Positions 48,375-60,880 of a DNA stretch of 64,000 nucleotides are shown one piece after another. The stretch spans positions 8,686,001 through 8,750,000 of the forward strand of contig OX419762.1 in NCBI GenBank assembly GCA_948567375.1, written 5' to 3'. Under the pieces are notes generated by a model. It was not told the origin of the DNA. It worked only from the letters and a program-made list of their open reading frames with translations, and made no database searches. Position 1 is the first letter of the stretch; every line of letters begins with the position of its first letter. A program made the position numbers and the translations under genes. The DNA is from Lunularia cruciata. Lineage: Eukaryota; Streptophyta; Marchantiopsida; Lunulariales; Lunulariaceae.

Positions 48375-51300
48375 ATGGTATACGAACTATACAGTCCTGA
48401 TCAGGAGAAAATAAAATTGGAAATTTTATTTTTCCATGGACTTCAATTTGACAGTCTAGAACCTGAGATCCACCTTTCTACTTGGAAATCGGGAGGTTTG
48501 GCATCACAGGATATTTGGCCGAAGACCTGGCTTCGTGAGCACTTTTCATCGGCTAGAATTTTAACTATAAGATATGATTCTTCTATGATAACCACAGATG
48601 ATAGTGGTAGATTTGATCTTCACAATGCAGCGGAAAATCTGGCCCGTGATCTTCTAGATCACGCAGGGGTGGGAAAGTCGACTGCTTGCCCAGTGATATT
48701 TGTTGGTCACGGGGTCGGTGGACTTTTGATCAAGCAGTTGTGTTTGCATGTCAATCAGAGCATCTGTTTGTCAAGGCTGCCACAAGAAAAAATGAAGATG
48801 GAGTGTTTCTTAAGCAGCGTCAAAGGTTTATTCTTCTATGGAACTCCACATAGAGGAATGGCACAACCTGATGGAATAACCTTGCAAAATCCTAGTCCTT
48901 TAATGGAGTTCTTTAAATTACTGAACCCGCACGCTGTAAGACTAGACCAAAACCTGGAGAACTTGCGACTGCGCTACGAATGGCTTGTTGGTGGAGTAGG
49001 AGAGACCAAGGCAACACGCTTGGCATGGGGGAAACAAAGACCGTCGTGGTTAGAGTTCATCCTGACAGGAGTTTCTTCAGGGAGCTGTTCCCAGGTAATA
49101 AGCCTTGATAACTCTGTAAGTACCTTCTTGTCCTCATCAGAATTCTCAGATGGCTCATAACCCCATTTGCATGCCAAAAACTCAAATCTAACTTACACTA
49201 TTTGCAAGCTGTGAATGGGTTGTGTCAACCGAGAGCTCCATCTGTAGTTGGAACGAAGTGTATCAACAACAGATCTTGATAAACTTTCTCCGATTTCCTC
49301 TTAACTTGGCTGAGCTCCACGCATCCAAATATTATTGAATGATCAAGAGCAGGTCAGTATTTCTATTGAAAGCGACATGTTAAAAGTCATAGGCCCTGAC
49401 ATTTGTCGACGTGTATGTACAGGACGGTTTTTATGGTATGGTTGTGCCGGAAGTTTCCGCAAGATATGGTACTCACAGTGGTGGATTCACAATGGTGGAT
49501 GCGGATCACATCACATTGTGCCAACCTGAAACCCAGACATCCAACAGTTACTTACGTTTGGTTGCTTTTGTGAAGCAGGTACGGTTAAAGTTCGTTGCTG
49601 CACATGTTGTAGCCTATATCTTGTCTGCCAGATTATGTTTCTCTTCAAGTTGGCTTGATATACTAGAATATCTCTAAGTTGTCCTCTCACATATTACTTT
49701 CATCACGTATCACAACTAGTTACTCAACCTACGTCTATCGTGCAATGTTTCAGGTTACTGGAATAGTGGAAGAACCGCCAAAGAGGCCTCGTTCTAACAC
49801 AAGCCTCAGCACGTATGTCCCCCTTCCAGACATAGAGGCAAGCATTCGGAAAGCGTTGGAAGACGAAGATGTAGTTTTGTTGTATGGCAATCCTGGAAGT
49901 GGAAAATCCACTCTATCCAGATACATAAGAGATCACTACTCACGTAGTCCTCATGGACTGGAGGGCATGAACAAAGTTGCGACTGGATCCAGCGGGGATG
50001 ATACGGTTTCTGAGCCCAGAAAGTCCATCGTTGTTTACCTGGAATGTGGGCGCGGGGCGTTGGTGGCATCTAAGCTGTTGCAACTTTTCCAAACCCTCAG
50101 TTCAAAACCAAGTTCCAGGCAAACCTTCAGGTCAGATCAAAGTGTTCTGATCAAACAAGGAATACGATCTGTACTCGCAAAGCAAGAGACTTTGATAATC
50201 TTGGATGACGTCTGGGAACAGGGTTTCATCAAAACTTTCGTTGATGACCTTGCGTTTGATTTACCCGGTCAAGTGAAATTTCTAATCACCTCAAGAAAGG
50301 CCACCATATGGAAGTCTTCAATTTCCATAGAAATTCCACCAGTCAGTTTGAAGAATGCAGAACGTATCCTGGCAGCGCATGCAGGACTTGCAGACCAAGA
50401 ACTACCGTCTTACTTGAAGGTTTGACCAACCATCTCTATACAACTCTCGCGATCAATCGCAAAATATGAAAGAAGAAATGGTTTTCCGATTTCTCATTCT
50501 TAATCCTGTATACTGTTGGATACTGAAGCCATGTCATACAAAGTCATTATTATACATCGTCTATTCTTTTCAGCTAGGCTAGTTCAAAGCTGAACTTTAT
50601 TGACTGCTCCACATTTTTTATGATCTCGATGAAGTTCTCTGTAACTTAACAGAAACGCGTGCCCCATCATGTTATAAGGAAGAATATCTTGCATTGAGTG
50701 AAGGAATATCCAGGTTGTGATATTGCTTGACACAGGAGGAAAAGCTAATTTCGTCCTACAAAAACTGCAGGGTATTGCTGGCCGTTTGATAAAACAAACA
50801 GAGTGCAATCCCTTGGCTCTGGCAATGGCGGGGTCGAGAATAACCAAGAGCAAGAACACTATCGACAAGGAGTGGGACGAGGTGGCTAAAGGCTACTCGA
50901 CCACCATAAGAGGGGAAGTGAAAGGCACAGGCACAAGTTCCCGTTTCACACCGGTTTTTGGTTGTCCGTACGAAAAGATCATTTGGGAATCATTGCTGAT
51001 GACATACCAAGAGCTATCAAAGAATTCTCGACGTTTGGTTATCTTGATCGCAAACTGTGAAGGGAAGACCATCCCCGTTCAAGTTGTGCGCAGGTTGTAC
51101 ACTACAGCACTGGAAGGAGAATATTCAACGACATTCCGCGATGACCTCAAGCAACTGAGAGACGATGGAACGATGCTGCAAGTGAACGACAATTCGATTG
51201 CAGTCTTTGATCCGGAACTTGCTATGAGTTCGTCGAACCCATACAAGCGCAGTTTGTTGAACTTTGAAACTGTGGGGTTTCACGATTTACAACGGAAGTT

Positions 51301-54300
51301 CATCAACAACCATGATGAAACGAGATATAGAGTCGGGGAGTTGATGGATTCCTTACTGGATACCTGTCGCGATAGAACATCCTCTGTACAAAACACAACA
51401 GATGAACAGCGCAGCGCCAGCGAAGAAGTCCTTGCACTTTGCATCCTTTATTTAAGGAAGCAGTATGCACAGAGAGCCGCCAAATACCTGGGAATACGTG
51501 ATCCCGACTTGAAGCTTTTCAAGGAACTACGGGTTGCGCTAGAACCTCTTGTTACCCTGTTGTGTGAGCAACTCTCAGAGGACGAAGGTCGCCAGTACGA
51601 AAGCTCAGACAGTGAGGAGGAGCGCAACCAACCGTCAAGGAGAGAGAATAAGGGCGAAGTGGACTTGGACAAAATAATGTGTTGTGCGAAGCAGGTACGG
51701 GATGGATACTTCCTCAAGGATATAGCTGTGTGTTTTCCACCTAGTAAATGCATGACACCCAATATTCAAACCTTAGTTATAGGTACGTACCCTAAACTCC
51801 GGGAACTATTCCGGGCATGAAAATGTTAACTATTTCTTATGTGGCTAAGTTAATCAAGATTATTGTCATTCAAGTTAAATGGCTTTTTGTCCAAGTCCAT
51901 TGGGAGATACTAAGCCTATATAGCTCTTACTTTCTCTTGGGGAAATTCCTCATGAATTCCTTGCAATGAACAACGTTGCTATTAACCGAAGCTACGTAAT
52001 TTTGCGTAATCTCTGACGGGTGAATATCTGACTTCATGAGGTTTAATTGTTTTTCATCAGAGATCTTGTTTTAGTTAATAGAGTGGACATCTAGCATGTG
52101 CATAGGGTTTGAAGATTGAGGCTTTTACGAGGGAATTTCGTAAATCTCGATTTGTGTTTTTGACTTTGACAAGACTTGAGTTACTATAATCACCATAAAT
52201 GAATCCTGTCTAGTTTTGCTTCTAATGAGGAGAAGTGAACACATTCCTCCCTTGCCCAGGTAATGATCACCATCGTTTGCAACGGTGAACTCTGCGACCA
52301 TAGTCTTGTAACTTTGCTGTCCTCTTTGAAGTTTGGGCCAGCCATTGCCTCCGTATTGGTGAACCTATGCGACACGAGGTTGCGCTCAACACTGAAGGGT
52401 CACATACCCCGGACGATCCTGAGGTTGATCGATTCTTGGCACGGAGATACAAGCCAACCACCGCATATCAGGGCAGTTCACTTGTGTTGTCTTTCTTGGC
52501 TATCGGAGTTCCCCGGTCTTGCACAAGGCATTCAAGCATTACCTGGGGCCATTGAGGCACTGGTGAATTCCTACTGGCTTGATCATGGGGATTGTTTTGT
52601 GCTCTCGCTGCACAAAATACATACTTTGGGTAGTTTGGCTTCCCACGATGTACTTCAGAAGAACATAGGAGAACTCCGTGGGGCCATCCCCAAGCTGCTG
52701 TCATTGATCCAGAAGAATAGCGGGGAAATTGCTTTACAAGAGGCATTGATGGGAGCGTTGGGGAATTTGACATGCACTGAGTCTAATCGAAAGCAGATTC
52801 TGGAACACCATTCCGGTGTTGAAGGACTGGTGAAGCTCTTGGACGGTGAGACGAGCTCCCAGTATCTTCGTTTCTTGGCATATACACTAAGGAATGTGGC
52901 AGTCGACATAGAAGGACAGAAGAAAATCGGAGAAGTCCGTGGGGCCATCCCGAAGCTGCTGTCATTGATCCAGAAGAATAGCGGGGAAATTGCTTTACAA
53001 GAGGCATTGATGACAGCGTTGCACAATTTGACAAAGAGGAATGAGTCGAATCGAAAGCAGATTCTGGAACACCATTCCGGTGTTGAAGGACTGGTGAAGC
53101 TCTTGGACGGTGAGACGAGCTCCCAGTATCTTCGTTTCTTGGCACATACACTAAGGAATGTGGCAATCGACATAGAAGGACAGAAGAAAATCGGAGAAGT
53201 CCGTGGGGCCATCCCGAAGCTGCTGTCATTGATCCAGAAGAATAGCGCGGAAATTGCTTTACAAGAGGCATTGATGAGAGCGTTGTGGAATTTGACATGC
53301 ACTGAGTCTAATCGAAGGCAGATTCTGGAACACCATTCCGGTGTTGAAGGACTGGTGAAGCTCTTGGACGGTGAGAAGAGTTTAAAGTTTTTTCGTAGTT
53401 TGGCATTTACACTAAGGAATGTGGCAATCGACATAGAAGGACAGAAGAAAATCGGAGAAGTCCGTGGGGCCATCCCGGAGCTGCTTTCATTGATCCAGAA
53501 GAATAGCGGGGAAATTGCTTTACAAGAGGCATTGATGGGAGCGTTGTGGAATTTGACAAACAGGAGTGAGTCGAATCGAAAGCAGATTCTGGAACACCAT
53601 TCCGGTGTTGAAGGACTGGTGATGCTCTTGGACGGTGAGACGAGCTCCCAGTATCTTCGTTTATTGGCATATACACTAAGGAATGTGGCAATCGACATAG
53701 AAGGACAGAAGAAAATCGGAGAAGTCCGTGGGGCCATCCCCAAGCTGCTGTCATTGATCCAGAAGAATAGCGGGGAAATTGCTTTACAAGAGGCATTGAT
53801 GGAAGCGTTGTGGAATTTGACATGCACTGAGTCTAATCGAAAGCAGATTCTGGAACACCATTCCGGTGTTGAAGGACTGGTGAAGCTCTTGGACGGTGAG
53901 ACGAGCTCCCAGTATCTTCGTTTCTTGGCATATACAGTAAGGAATGTGGCAATCGACATAGAAGGACAGAAGAAAATCGGAGAAGTCCGTGGGGCCATCC
54001 CGAAGCTGCTGTCATTGATCCAGAAGAATAGCGGGGAAATTGCTTTACAAGAGGCATTGATGAGAGCGTTGCACAATTTGACAAACAGGAATGAGTCGAA
54101 TCGAAAGCAGATTCTGGAACACCATTCCGGTGTTGAAGGACTGGTGATGCTCTTGGACGGTGAGACGAGCTCCGACTTCCTTGTTAGTTTGGCACGGGTA
54201 CTATGGAATGTGGCAATCGACATAGAAGGAAAGAAGAAAATCGGAGAAGTCCGTGGGGCCATCCCCAAGCTGCTGTTATTGATTCTCAAAGAAGACGGCA

Positions 54301-54884
54301 GAACAGAATTACAAGAGGCACTGATGGGAACTTTACAACAATTAGCCATGTTGGAAGATAACCGGATCCAGATCCTAGGGGATCCGGGCACTCTCGAGGG
54401 GTTAGTGAAACTTGTTGATGTTGGTAAGGGTTTTGTGTACCTCTACCGGCTTTGCCAGACAATATATTCCCTGTCCATTGAAAGCGGAGGTGCGATGGAA
54501 CTAGGGAATGTTTCTGGCGCCATTTCCAAAGTGCTAACATTCATTCTGCAAGATGATGGGAGTATCCCATATGACGTTCAAGAGATATTAGTGTTAGTCT
54601 TGCAACGTTTAGTGGTGGTGAAAGGCAATCGAAGGCAGATTCTAGAAACTCGTGGAGGACTAGAGGGATTGTTGCAACTGGTGGATGGTTGGAAGAGTTG
54701 TCGGTACCTTGAAGGGGTGGCATCCATATTGGCTAGCGTGGCAATTGACGCAGAAGGTACAAAGTACGCAGGAGTAGTTTCTAGAAGTATATCCAAGCTC
54801 GTAATCTCTGTCTTACAAAATAACTATTGTGGTGCATTTGAAGCGAAGTTGATAGAATCGTTACTTAGTCGTTGCTTAATCTAG
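48375..54884 (+). CDS. Copy B: hydrolase-like / NB-ARC / armadillo-repeat receptor, possible frame break before ARM exon
   Basis: Exons by comparison with copy A are 48,375-49,094, 49,423-49,578, 49,754-50,419, 50,771-51,782 and 52,260-54,884. Exons 1-3 have the same lengths as in A. The hydrolase again has GHGVGG (no nucleophile serine) and DADH; NB-ARC shows GNPGSGKST, LIILDDVW, CNPLAL and VGFHDLQ; the basic motif is PPKRPR. Exon 4 lacks 8 nt present in A just before the donor. It therefore ends in phase 1, and the ARM exon would be read out of frame, reaching TGA within ten codons. An earlier weak donor (after CCTTA, GTTATA) or use of ATG 52,263 as a separate start would rescue it. In-frame, the protein would have about 1,725 residues. 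Confidence 0.75.
52260..54884 (+). other. ARM-repeat exon of copy B with 6-unit array
   Basis: Codes for 874 residues. Near-identical units start at 52,668, 52,929, 53,193, 53,454, 53,718 and 53,979 (261/264 bp). Diverged units follow from 54,243, matching the end of copy A. The second cassette is mostly SSQYLRFLAYTLRN, a version absent from A. The frame is fully open, so there is no sign of long-term decay. Confidence 0.9.
52668..54242 (+). repeat. Coding tandem array: 6 double-ARM units
   Basis: Same unit as the copy A array, 6 instead of 17. Unit 1 has GELRGAIP, unit 3 NSAEIAL and unit 4 IPELLSL as private changes. Confidence 0.95.
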
Positions 54885-56052
54885 CTTGGACCCACTTGAA
54901 GGGTTTTTCACTAAACATGGAGCTCATCGCGAAATTTAAAAGACTAAGGTAGGGCCGAAGAGAAACAAGAGGTTCTTTGTGGGGTACATCTTTGTGGGGC
55001 AATGAGTTTGATGATATTCAAACCGTTTATGTGACATGATCATAAGTAAGGGAAAAATAAGAAAAAGCACAGTCTAGTGAATTGAAAAAACTTGGTCCTG
55101 TTAGGTCAGCCCTGAATATTGGCGCTTTATTATGTGAATGGCCATAAGTAGGAAAAAAATAAATTTGCCAAGGCAATTTCACGGGCATGGATGATCTGTT
55201 CTTCCTTACCAAGACCATTTGCCTTCAAGTTACACATTTTCATGTACAATATCGAGCAATCATCGTTCTCCAAAACAAAATGTCGTTTAAATGACAGTAG
55301 CCTCAAAAGTGCTCAGCCTGCATGGTTTGCACACTTATGAATTCAAACAGAGCATTGATTCAACAGTGTTCAACAGAAGATAAACAAAACACTTAAGACA
55401 TGTTGTCATTTCTAACGTTAACAAGAAATAATGTAACCGTTATCAATGAGGTGGGATACATTTTGGTATTTGTGGGAGCATGGGGATTTGATAAGATACG
55501 ATAGAAGAAAAGCATAAATAAACATTGAGATAATCCTGGTAATAATTTGGTCGTGAGAGTTTAATCCTTCTGAAGAGATCACCTCAACTCGCTCGCTCGT
55601 GAGAATTTGATTCTTCCAAAGAAATGACCACATCAGACATTGACTTGGAGTTCGTCCTCCAATAAAATATTACAGTTCTTAGACGACGTCTGCAAAATAT
55701 TTCCATTAAAATTATTTTTAGAATTTACACTAATTATACAAGCTAAAAAAATTAATCAAAATAAAAAATAACACACATTATAAAGAGTTAAATCGATACA
55801 AATGATTTAACACAAAAAAGTAATTAATATAGATTCCTAAAACTTCTTTTTAAAATTGAAGAAATTCCTCTTCTTAACATTTTGAAAAATTCTTCTACTT
55901 TTGAAAATCATTGCAATGCTAGACAAGTCTTATGTGAGAAAATTTAACTTATTCTTGAACGTCAGCCTTTCTTCCTTTGCTTAGCCTTCGACATGGAGAT
56001 GAAAAATGAAATCAAGAAAAGCTATTGAAATCAATTCCTTGGCCACGGCTTC
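54885..56052 (+). other. 3' UTR and flank of copy B
   Basis: Aligns with 10,439-11,607. No gene seen. Homology with A's flank ends at about 56,052. Confidence 0.7.
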
Positions 56053-56400
56053 CCCTTTAGTTCTAATTTTTAATATTTTATCCTTGTTTGGCTTGATGGG
56101 TTTTCCCACCTTCTTGTTATCCTATGTCTATGCGTTTCGGTTTGTTAAGTTATATGTTTTTGCCCATGCATTAGACAACTTCCGGACGATTCACTCCTTA
56201 GGGCTGTCATAATTGCGAATGATCTCTAGGGACCAAGAGTCTTGCTGTTGTACGGAGAAGAATTCCTTTTGAGTTTATCGTAGTCCTGAAGGTTCAAGTT
56301 ACAAGTATGCACTTGAACGAGACCTGGTTCATGACTAGACCTAAGATTTAAGAAACAATGGTTAGTTTCTTACTTGAGACATTCAATCTGAAACTACTGA
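56053..56400 (+). repeat. Flank segment shared with 20,041-20,410
   Basis: Matches the block beyond the extra 8.4 kb of copy A. Its start contains a GGCTTGATGGG stretch of the dispersed tail family. Confidence 0.7.
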
Positions 56401-59170
56401 AACTTCCCTGAAACTTCCAAAAGGCACACTTTGACAACTTGCATTAAACTTATATTAATATAGTTGTCATAGTATTTTTCATACATGATTTGCATATTTT
56501 GTTTTTATTTTACTTTATAATAAAATATCATCCAAAAATACCATCACGTACTGATCTAATAGCACATCCAACACCTGATGTATTTTCATGAAGATTGTTA
56601 GAGCATTAATGAACCCAAAATGCAAAACTCTCCAATTAAAATGCCCATACCTTATACAAAAGAGAATCTTTTGTAGATTTTCTATATCAATGGGAATCTG
56701 CCAATAGCCTATTGATAGGTGGTTGATGAAATCATTCATTCATGTCTACTAGAATTATAACACACTATTAACACTTTAAGATAAAATCTTATTTGGAGAC
56801 TTAATATAAATGTAAGCTCAAGTAACAACTAATATAAAAAGAAAAGACATTTGAGAGAGTTTAGTTAAATTACCTTAAATTAATGAATAATTATAATGGA
56901 GTTAATTATAATATATATTAATCATAATGGAATCTATGAATAATCATATAGACTCTATTGGGGTTTAGCCCTATTTTACATTTTTCTTCTTTCCTTTGTA
57001 CGGTTTGATGGGGTCTTCACATCCTTCGTGTCTTCTCATTATAATGAAGTTAATTTCATTATTACTCTCTTGCAAACAACATGGCATGATGTAAGTGAAG
57101 ATTTTAGGAACAATATTGGTTGAGTATATACTTGATTACAAGCTCTACAAGCTCCCAAGTATATACAACATCAACCATGTATACCATGTCCAGAATCCAT
57201 ATTCCGGAAAGATGCTTTTACCTCATTTAGTTCTAGAGTATCTTTATCCCGATCAAGAAAGTTTAACTCCCTCTCGATGTATTTGTATTGATGTGCTAGG
57301 ATTTAGAATAAAATGTTTAGATTTATTGATGTTAGATCTCTGATATAATATTGGAATTTTTCCTTGGGTATACTTCTCATTTTTTAAGACAGCGTTTGAA
57401 TATGTTTATATTACTTTCTGAAATTAATTGTTCTTAATCCAAAATCAATCAATCAATCATCGATCCAAATTCATCTTCCATGGAAATTGTAAATTAAAAG
57501 AAAGTAGTATCAAACTTTATCAAAGAATAGCCTGGACAGATTATCCTACTATATCTACGGTTGAATAATAAATATAACTGAGTATAAATTCGGATTGATT
57601 ACAATTAACTTCAAGAAGTATAAAATGTATCCTGTTTTCTTTATATTGTCTTTGTTAGTACATTCGAGTCATTATTATGGTTGTTATGGTTTTGTTAGCA
57701 ATCTTTAGTAAGTTGTTTGATAAGAGTCGTTTAAACTATTAAGGTTCCCTTAAGGTACCACGAGAACTACCGTTATGATTATGATAATGGTGTATGTTGG
57801 TTAAGGTTGAGTTTCTTAGTCAACTTAAGAAAGGGATATATCTTGAGTTAAGGAATGGGTATACCTTGAGTTAAGCTTGAGAAAACACTCTGCTTCTATG
57901 TTAAGTCTTCTGAATTTGAAAAAAAATTTATTGAGGAAAAAACTGTCAAATGTATTCTGGTACATTTGGATTTTTGGAGACAGAGTGACTTTAGTATGAT
58001 CGAGAATAATTCAAATTGCCTATTGATAATATATATTTGGTTTCTAAATTATTATAATTATAAATAATTATAAATAACTATTTATATATTTTCACACAAT
58101 AAGACTTCATTTCAATCATCTTTTTAAGAATATCTGTAAATCTCTTGTACAACACAACCACTCCATGATTTTAATTTGGGAGTAAATAATAGAACAAGTG
58201 CAAGAATATGTCTCTATTGTTCATTTGGCTCTATGTAAACTAACGCTTTTAGACAAAAGTGCTTTTTGATTCCGTCAAAGTCTAATACCTCTACTCCCAT
58301 GTTCAAGTTATTTCCTTTGGTAATTATTTTCCACAAGATGTCAAGTTTTAAACATGTTCCAAAATTTTCTTTCTAGAGCTTTCACTTTCCTACTTGGTCC
58401 ATAAAGATGAAAGTTGAACTCAAAGTACACTAATATCTTTATTTATGTTTTTTGAATACCTAGATATGGAGTCAAAGTGATTGTACATTCCCAACTACAA
58501 GGCTATAGACGATGAGGAAATTATTCTAGAATGAAATTTTTCATTAAAAATATTCAACAAGTTTAGGATGGGTTTCTTTCTTTTAATGACTTTAATACTA
58601 ATTAAGTAATAGATTACATGACACAAAAATGAGTTAGACATGTCAAATTCCTCTCTATTACTAATTTTTTTAATTTTACCTATAACCCCTTGATTTAGTT
58701 TACAATGTTTAAGTTTTGTGAATTTATTTCTTCTACCTTCCAATCAACTTTTGTGTAAACAAAGATCATTGAATTGTAGAAGATGTTGCAAAGGATGACA
58801 ACTGCAAAAATCGTCCAAGCTTGGATAAGAGAGATATATGTAGAATCCAATACCTTAGCCAAACAAGAGTTTTTTATTCATATATTGGATATAGAGAAAA
58901 GCGACAAGATAGAAAAAATTCAATATAGACCTGGGCTTTAGGAATGCAAGGTCATGATCATCCATAAGAATACCATGATTACAATAGAGTAGTAATTGTC
59001 TACAAGTTGTAATAGATAAGATAATCTAGATGGTGGGTAGATGATGGATGGAGCTTCTAAAGTGGTTAAGTATATTATTTATTCATTGTACTTCGAAAAT
59101 GCATTGTGTGTCTTTAGCAGAAATATACATAAAGTAATACTGGAAAGGCTGATCCCTGAATCCTGCTTTA

Positions 59171-59287
59171 GGTCGTGAGGCGTTCCCAGGAGATGTGTTC
59201 TACTTACATTCTCGTTTATTAGAAAGAGCCGCTAAAATGTCAGACCAGACTGGTGCGGGTAGCTTGACTGCGCTACCTGTGATTGAG
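59171..59287 (+). pseudogene. atp1: Nuclear insert of mitochondrial atp1 (ATP synthase alpha subunit)
   Basis: 39 codons in one open frame read [30 protein letters not shown] and SLTALPVIE, a conserved part of the F1 alpha subunit. AFPGDVF and SDQTGAGS fit plant mitochondrial atp1 better than plastid atpA. It interrupts unit R cleanly (CTGCTTTA before, CACTTTTGAATAT after), with about 14 bp of filler at 59,288-59,301. It is too short to function. Confidence 0.85.
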
Positions 59288-59301
59288 TGGGCCACAACGG
59301 G

Positions 59302-59536
59302 CACTTTTGAATATAACATATTATGGCTGAATTGAAGATTTTGTTTTGTGTTCGATTATAGACTTTGAATCTTGCTTTACACTTTTGAATATAACATATT
59401 ATGGCTGAATTCAAGATCTTGTTTTGTGGTCGATTATAGACTTTGAATCCTGTTTTACACTTTTGAATATAACATATTATGGCTGAATTCAAGATCTTGT
59501 TTTGTGGTCGAATTATAGGCTTTGAAGAATTTCCAA
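59302..59536. repeat. Three tandem copies of a 78-bp unit
   Basis: ACTTTTGAATATAACATATT begins at 59,303, 59,381 and 59,459. Other R copies have one unit. It directly follows the mitochondrial insert. Confidence 0.85.
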
Positions 59537-59594
59537 CTCGCCTATCTACCCATCAAAGGAAAATGAGTGATAAGTATTCAACTGTAACAATAAC

Positions 59595-59703
59595 AATGTA
59601 AAAGGGCAACCGCGTATAAACGCGAAGGATGGAGCAAGGGAGCGACGAAAAATGTGAAGTGGGGCTAGGCAATAGAGTCTATATGAGAAATCTGCCCTAC
59701 TGC
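59595..59703 (-). mobile_element. Short non-LTR retrotransposon fragment
   Basis: Minus-strand 3' tail fragment (GGGCAACCGCG on the + strand at 59,603) bracketed by ACAATAAC at about 59,587 and 59,704. Confidence 0.55.
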
Positions 59704-59830
59704 ACAATAACTGAACATGAAATGAAATATATGCTTACAATAACAACCAACAAATTCATTTCAACAGAATGAAACCATACGATATGTTGTACCTTTAACT
59801 CAATATAAGTAATGTCAGTATTGCTTTTAC

Positions 59831-59886
59831 TTTTTTTTTCTCTCCCTTGTACGGGCTTGATGTTCTCTACGCGGTCGCATTTTTCT
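59831..59886 (+). mobile_element. Second short retrotransposon tail upstream of copy C
   Basis: CTCTCCCTTGTACGGGCTTG and GTTCTCTACGCGGTCGC, the family tail with an internal deletion, flanked by CTTTTAC (59,824) and CTTTTAG (59,887). Confidence 0.6.
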
Positions 59887-59995
59887 CTTTTAGTCTAGTA
59901 TAACTAATTGACATGACTCGATTAATTCACTATGAAAGCACCGATAGTGTATTTTCACTGCACATAAATGGTAATCTAAAAGGCAAAGAAAGACC

Positions 59996-60027
59996 CTTCA
60001 CGAGGTTCGCCCGGGAACCTCGTGAAG
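59996..60027. repeat. Perfect short inverted repeat unique to copy C
   Basis: CTTCACGAGGTTC (59,996-60,008) and GAACCTCGTGAAG (60,015-60,027) with a 6-bp spacer. A and B have AAAACCTGACAAG in the second position. Confidence 0.9.
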
Positions 60028-60880
60028 ATGGTGGGGCACTACAGTTCCTCGATCAGGTCGATAGACGGCAAAAGCAAATTCACACGTTGTTGCGGGCGTA
60101 GCTGTAGACTCGCGGGGCATTATCGCAACACAGAGAGCGGAAGAAAATCTGGCCTCATGAGGGAAGCGAGGAGGAGCAGATTCGTCTCGGTCACAAGTAG
60201 CGTACTGTATGCAACTGCTTGTCCGAGGCAATCGGACCAAGTGAGAGATGTTAATGGTGTTCTCGTCCCACGAGTTGCTCTGCCTGGGTATCTTGAGCTA
60301 TCATTTCGGGTTTATTTAGTTCGGATTTCAAAATTTTGATTTCTGGAGAGGACGTTCAGGAATCCTCAAGCTAGCTTTTGGATAGTCACTCCGTCCGATT
60401 AGGGATATGATGGACATTTGTGGACGTCATCCGGTGGTATGAGTTGGAAAACGTGAGAATACCAAGTTTCTCCAAGGTTTTCGGTGTGAGCTTACTGCGT
60501 GATTGTCCACAGAACTGAGCCTGATATCCGGAAACATGACGACCAAAGGAGCTGCTGAGCCGGTAATTCGCTCTTCTGCATTTGTCTGTTACAGAAATTA
60601 ATCAGGATAAGCTGCTGCAATCAAGTTACAATTTGATTCCACACGTTTTACAGTGTCCATGTCACGATTTTATTGGGATCAGTTGACTGTAGTGGAATGA
60701 TCTTTCATCCGATAAGCCCACCTGGTTATGGTTTAGCTGTCGGTCATCAGATGAACATGTTACCGTCGAAATTGATATCGAAATATCAATTTCGAAATAT
60801 CAATATCAATATCGAAATAGATTAATTTGATCGGATTTTGGGATCATCTAACCGTTTTGTACGATGTTCAGGTGAGCGGC

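Larger units (their letters stand above)
56400..59594. repeat. Repeat unit R, copy 2 (upstream of receptor fragment C)
   Basis: Aligns with 29,100-32,246. It begins with decayed gypsy reverse transcriptase on the minus strand (56,739-56,515, VFLDDIL) and contains a retrotransposon tail at 56,940-57,035. It has gained a mitochondrial DNA insert and a three-copy 78-bp repeat near its end. No active gene. Confidence 0.75.
59704..60880 (+). promoter_or_regulatory. 5' flank and leader of receptor copy C
   Basis: Aligns with the leaders of A and B and keeps their CpGs. It lacks the A/B tail insertion and reads CACATAAATGG where A has TATAAATGG. A + frame is open from 60,022 to 60,339. A simple repeat of ATATCAAT/TCGAAA occupies 60,768-60,813. 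A perfect 13-bp-arm palindrome lies at 59,996-60,027. Confidence 0.5.

Noticed and set aside
52655-54391. Long antisense frame over the copy B array
   Set aside because: Same cause as in copy A: a shadow of the repeated coding unit.
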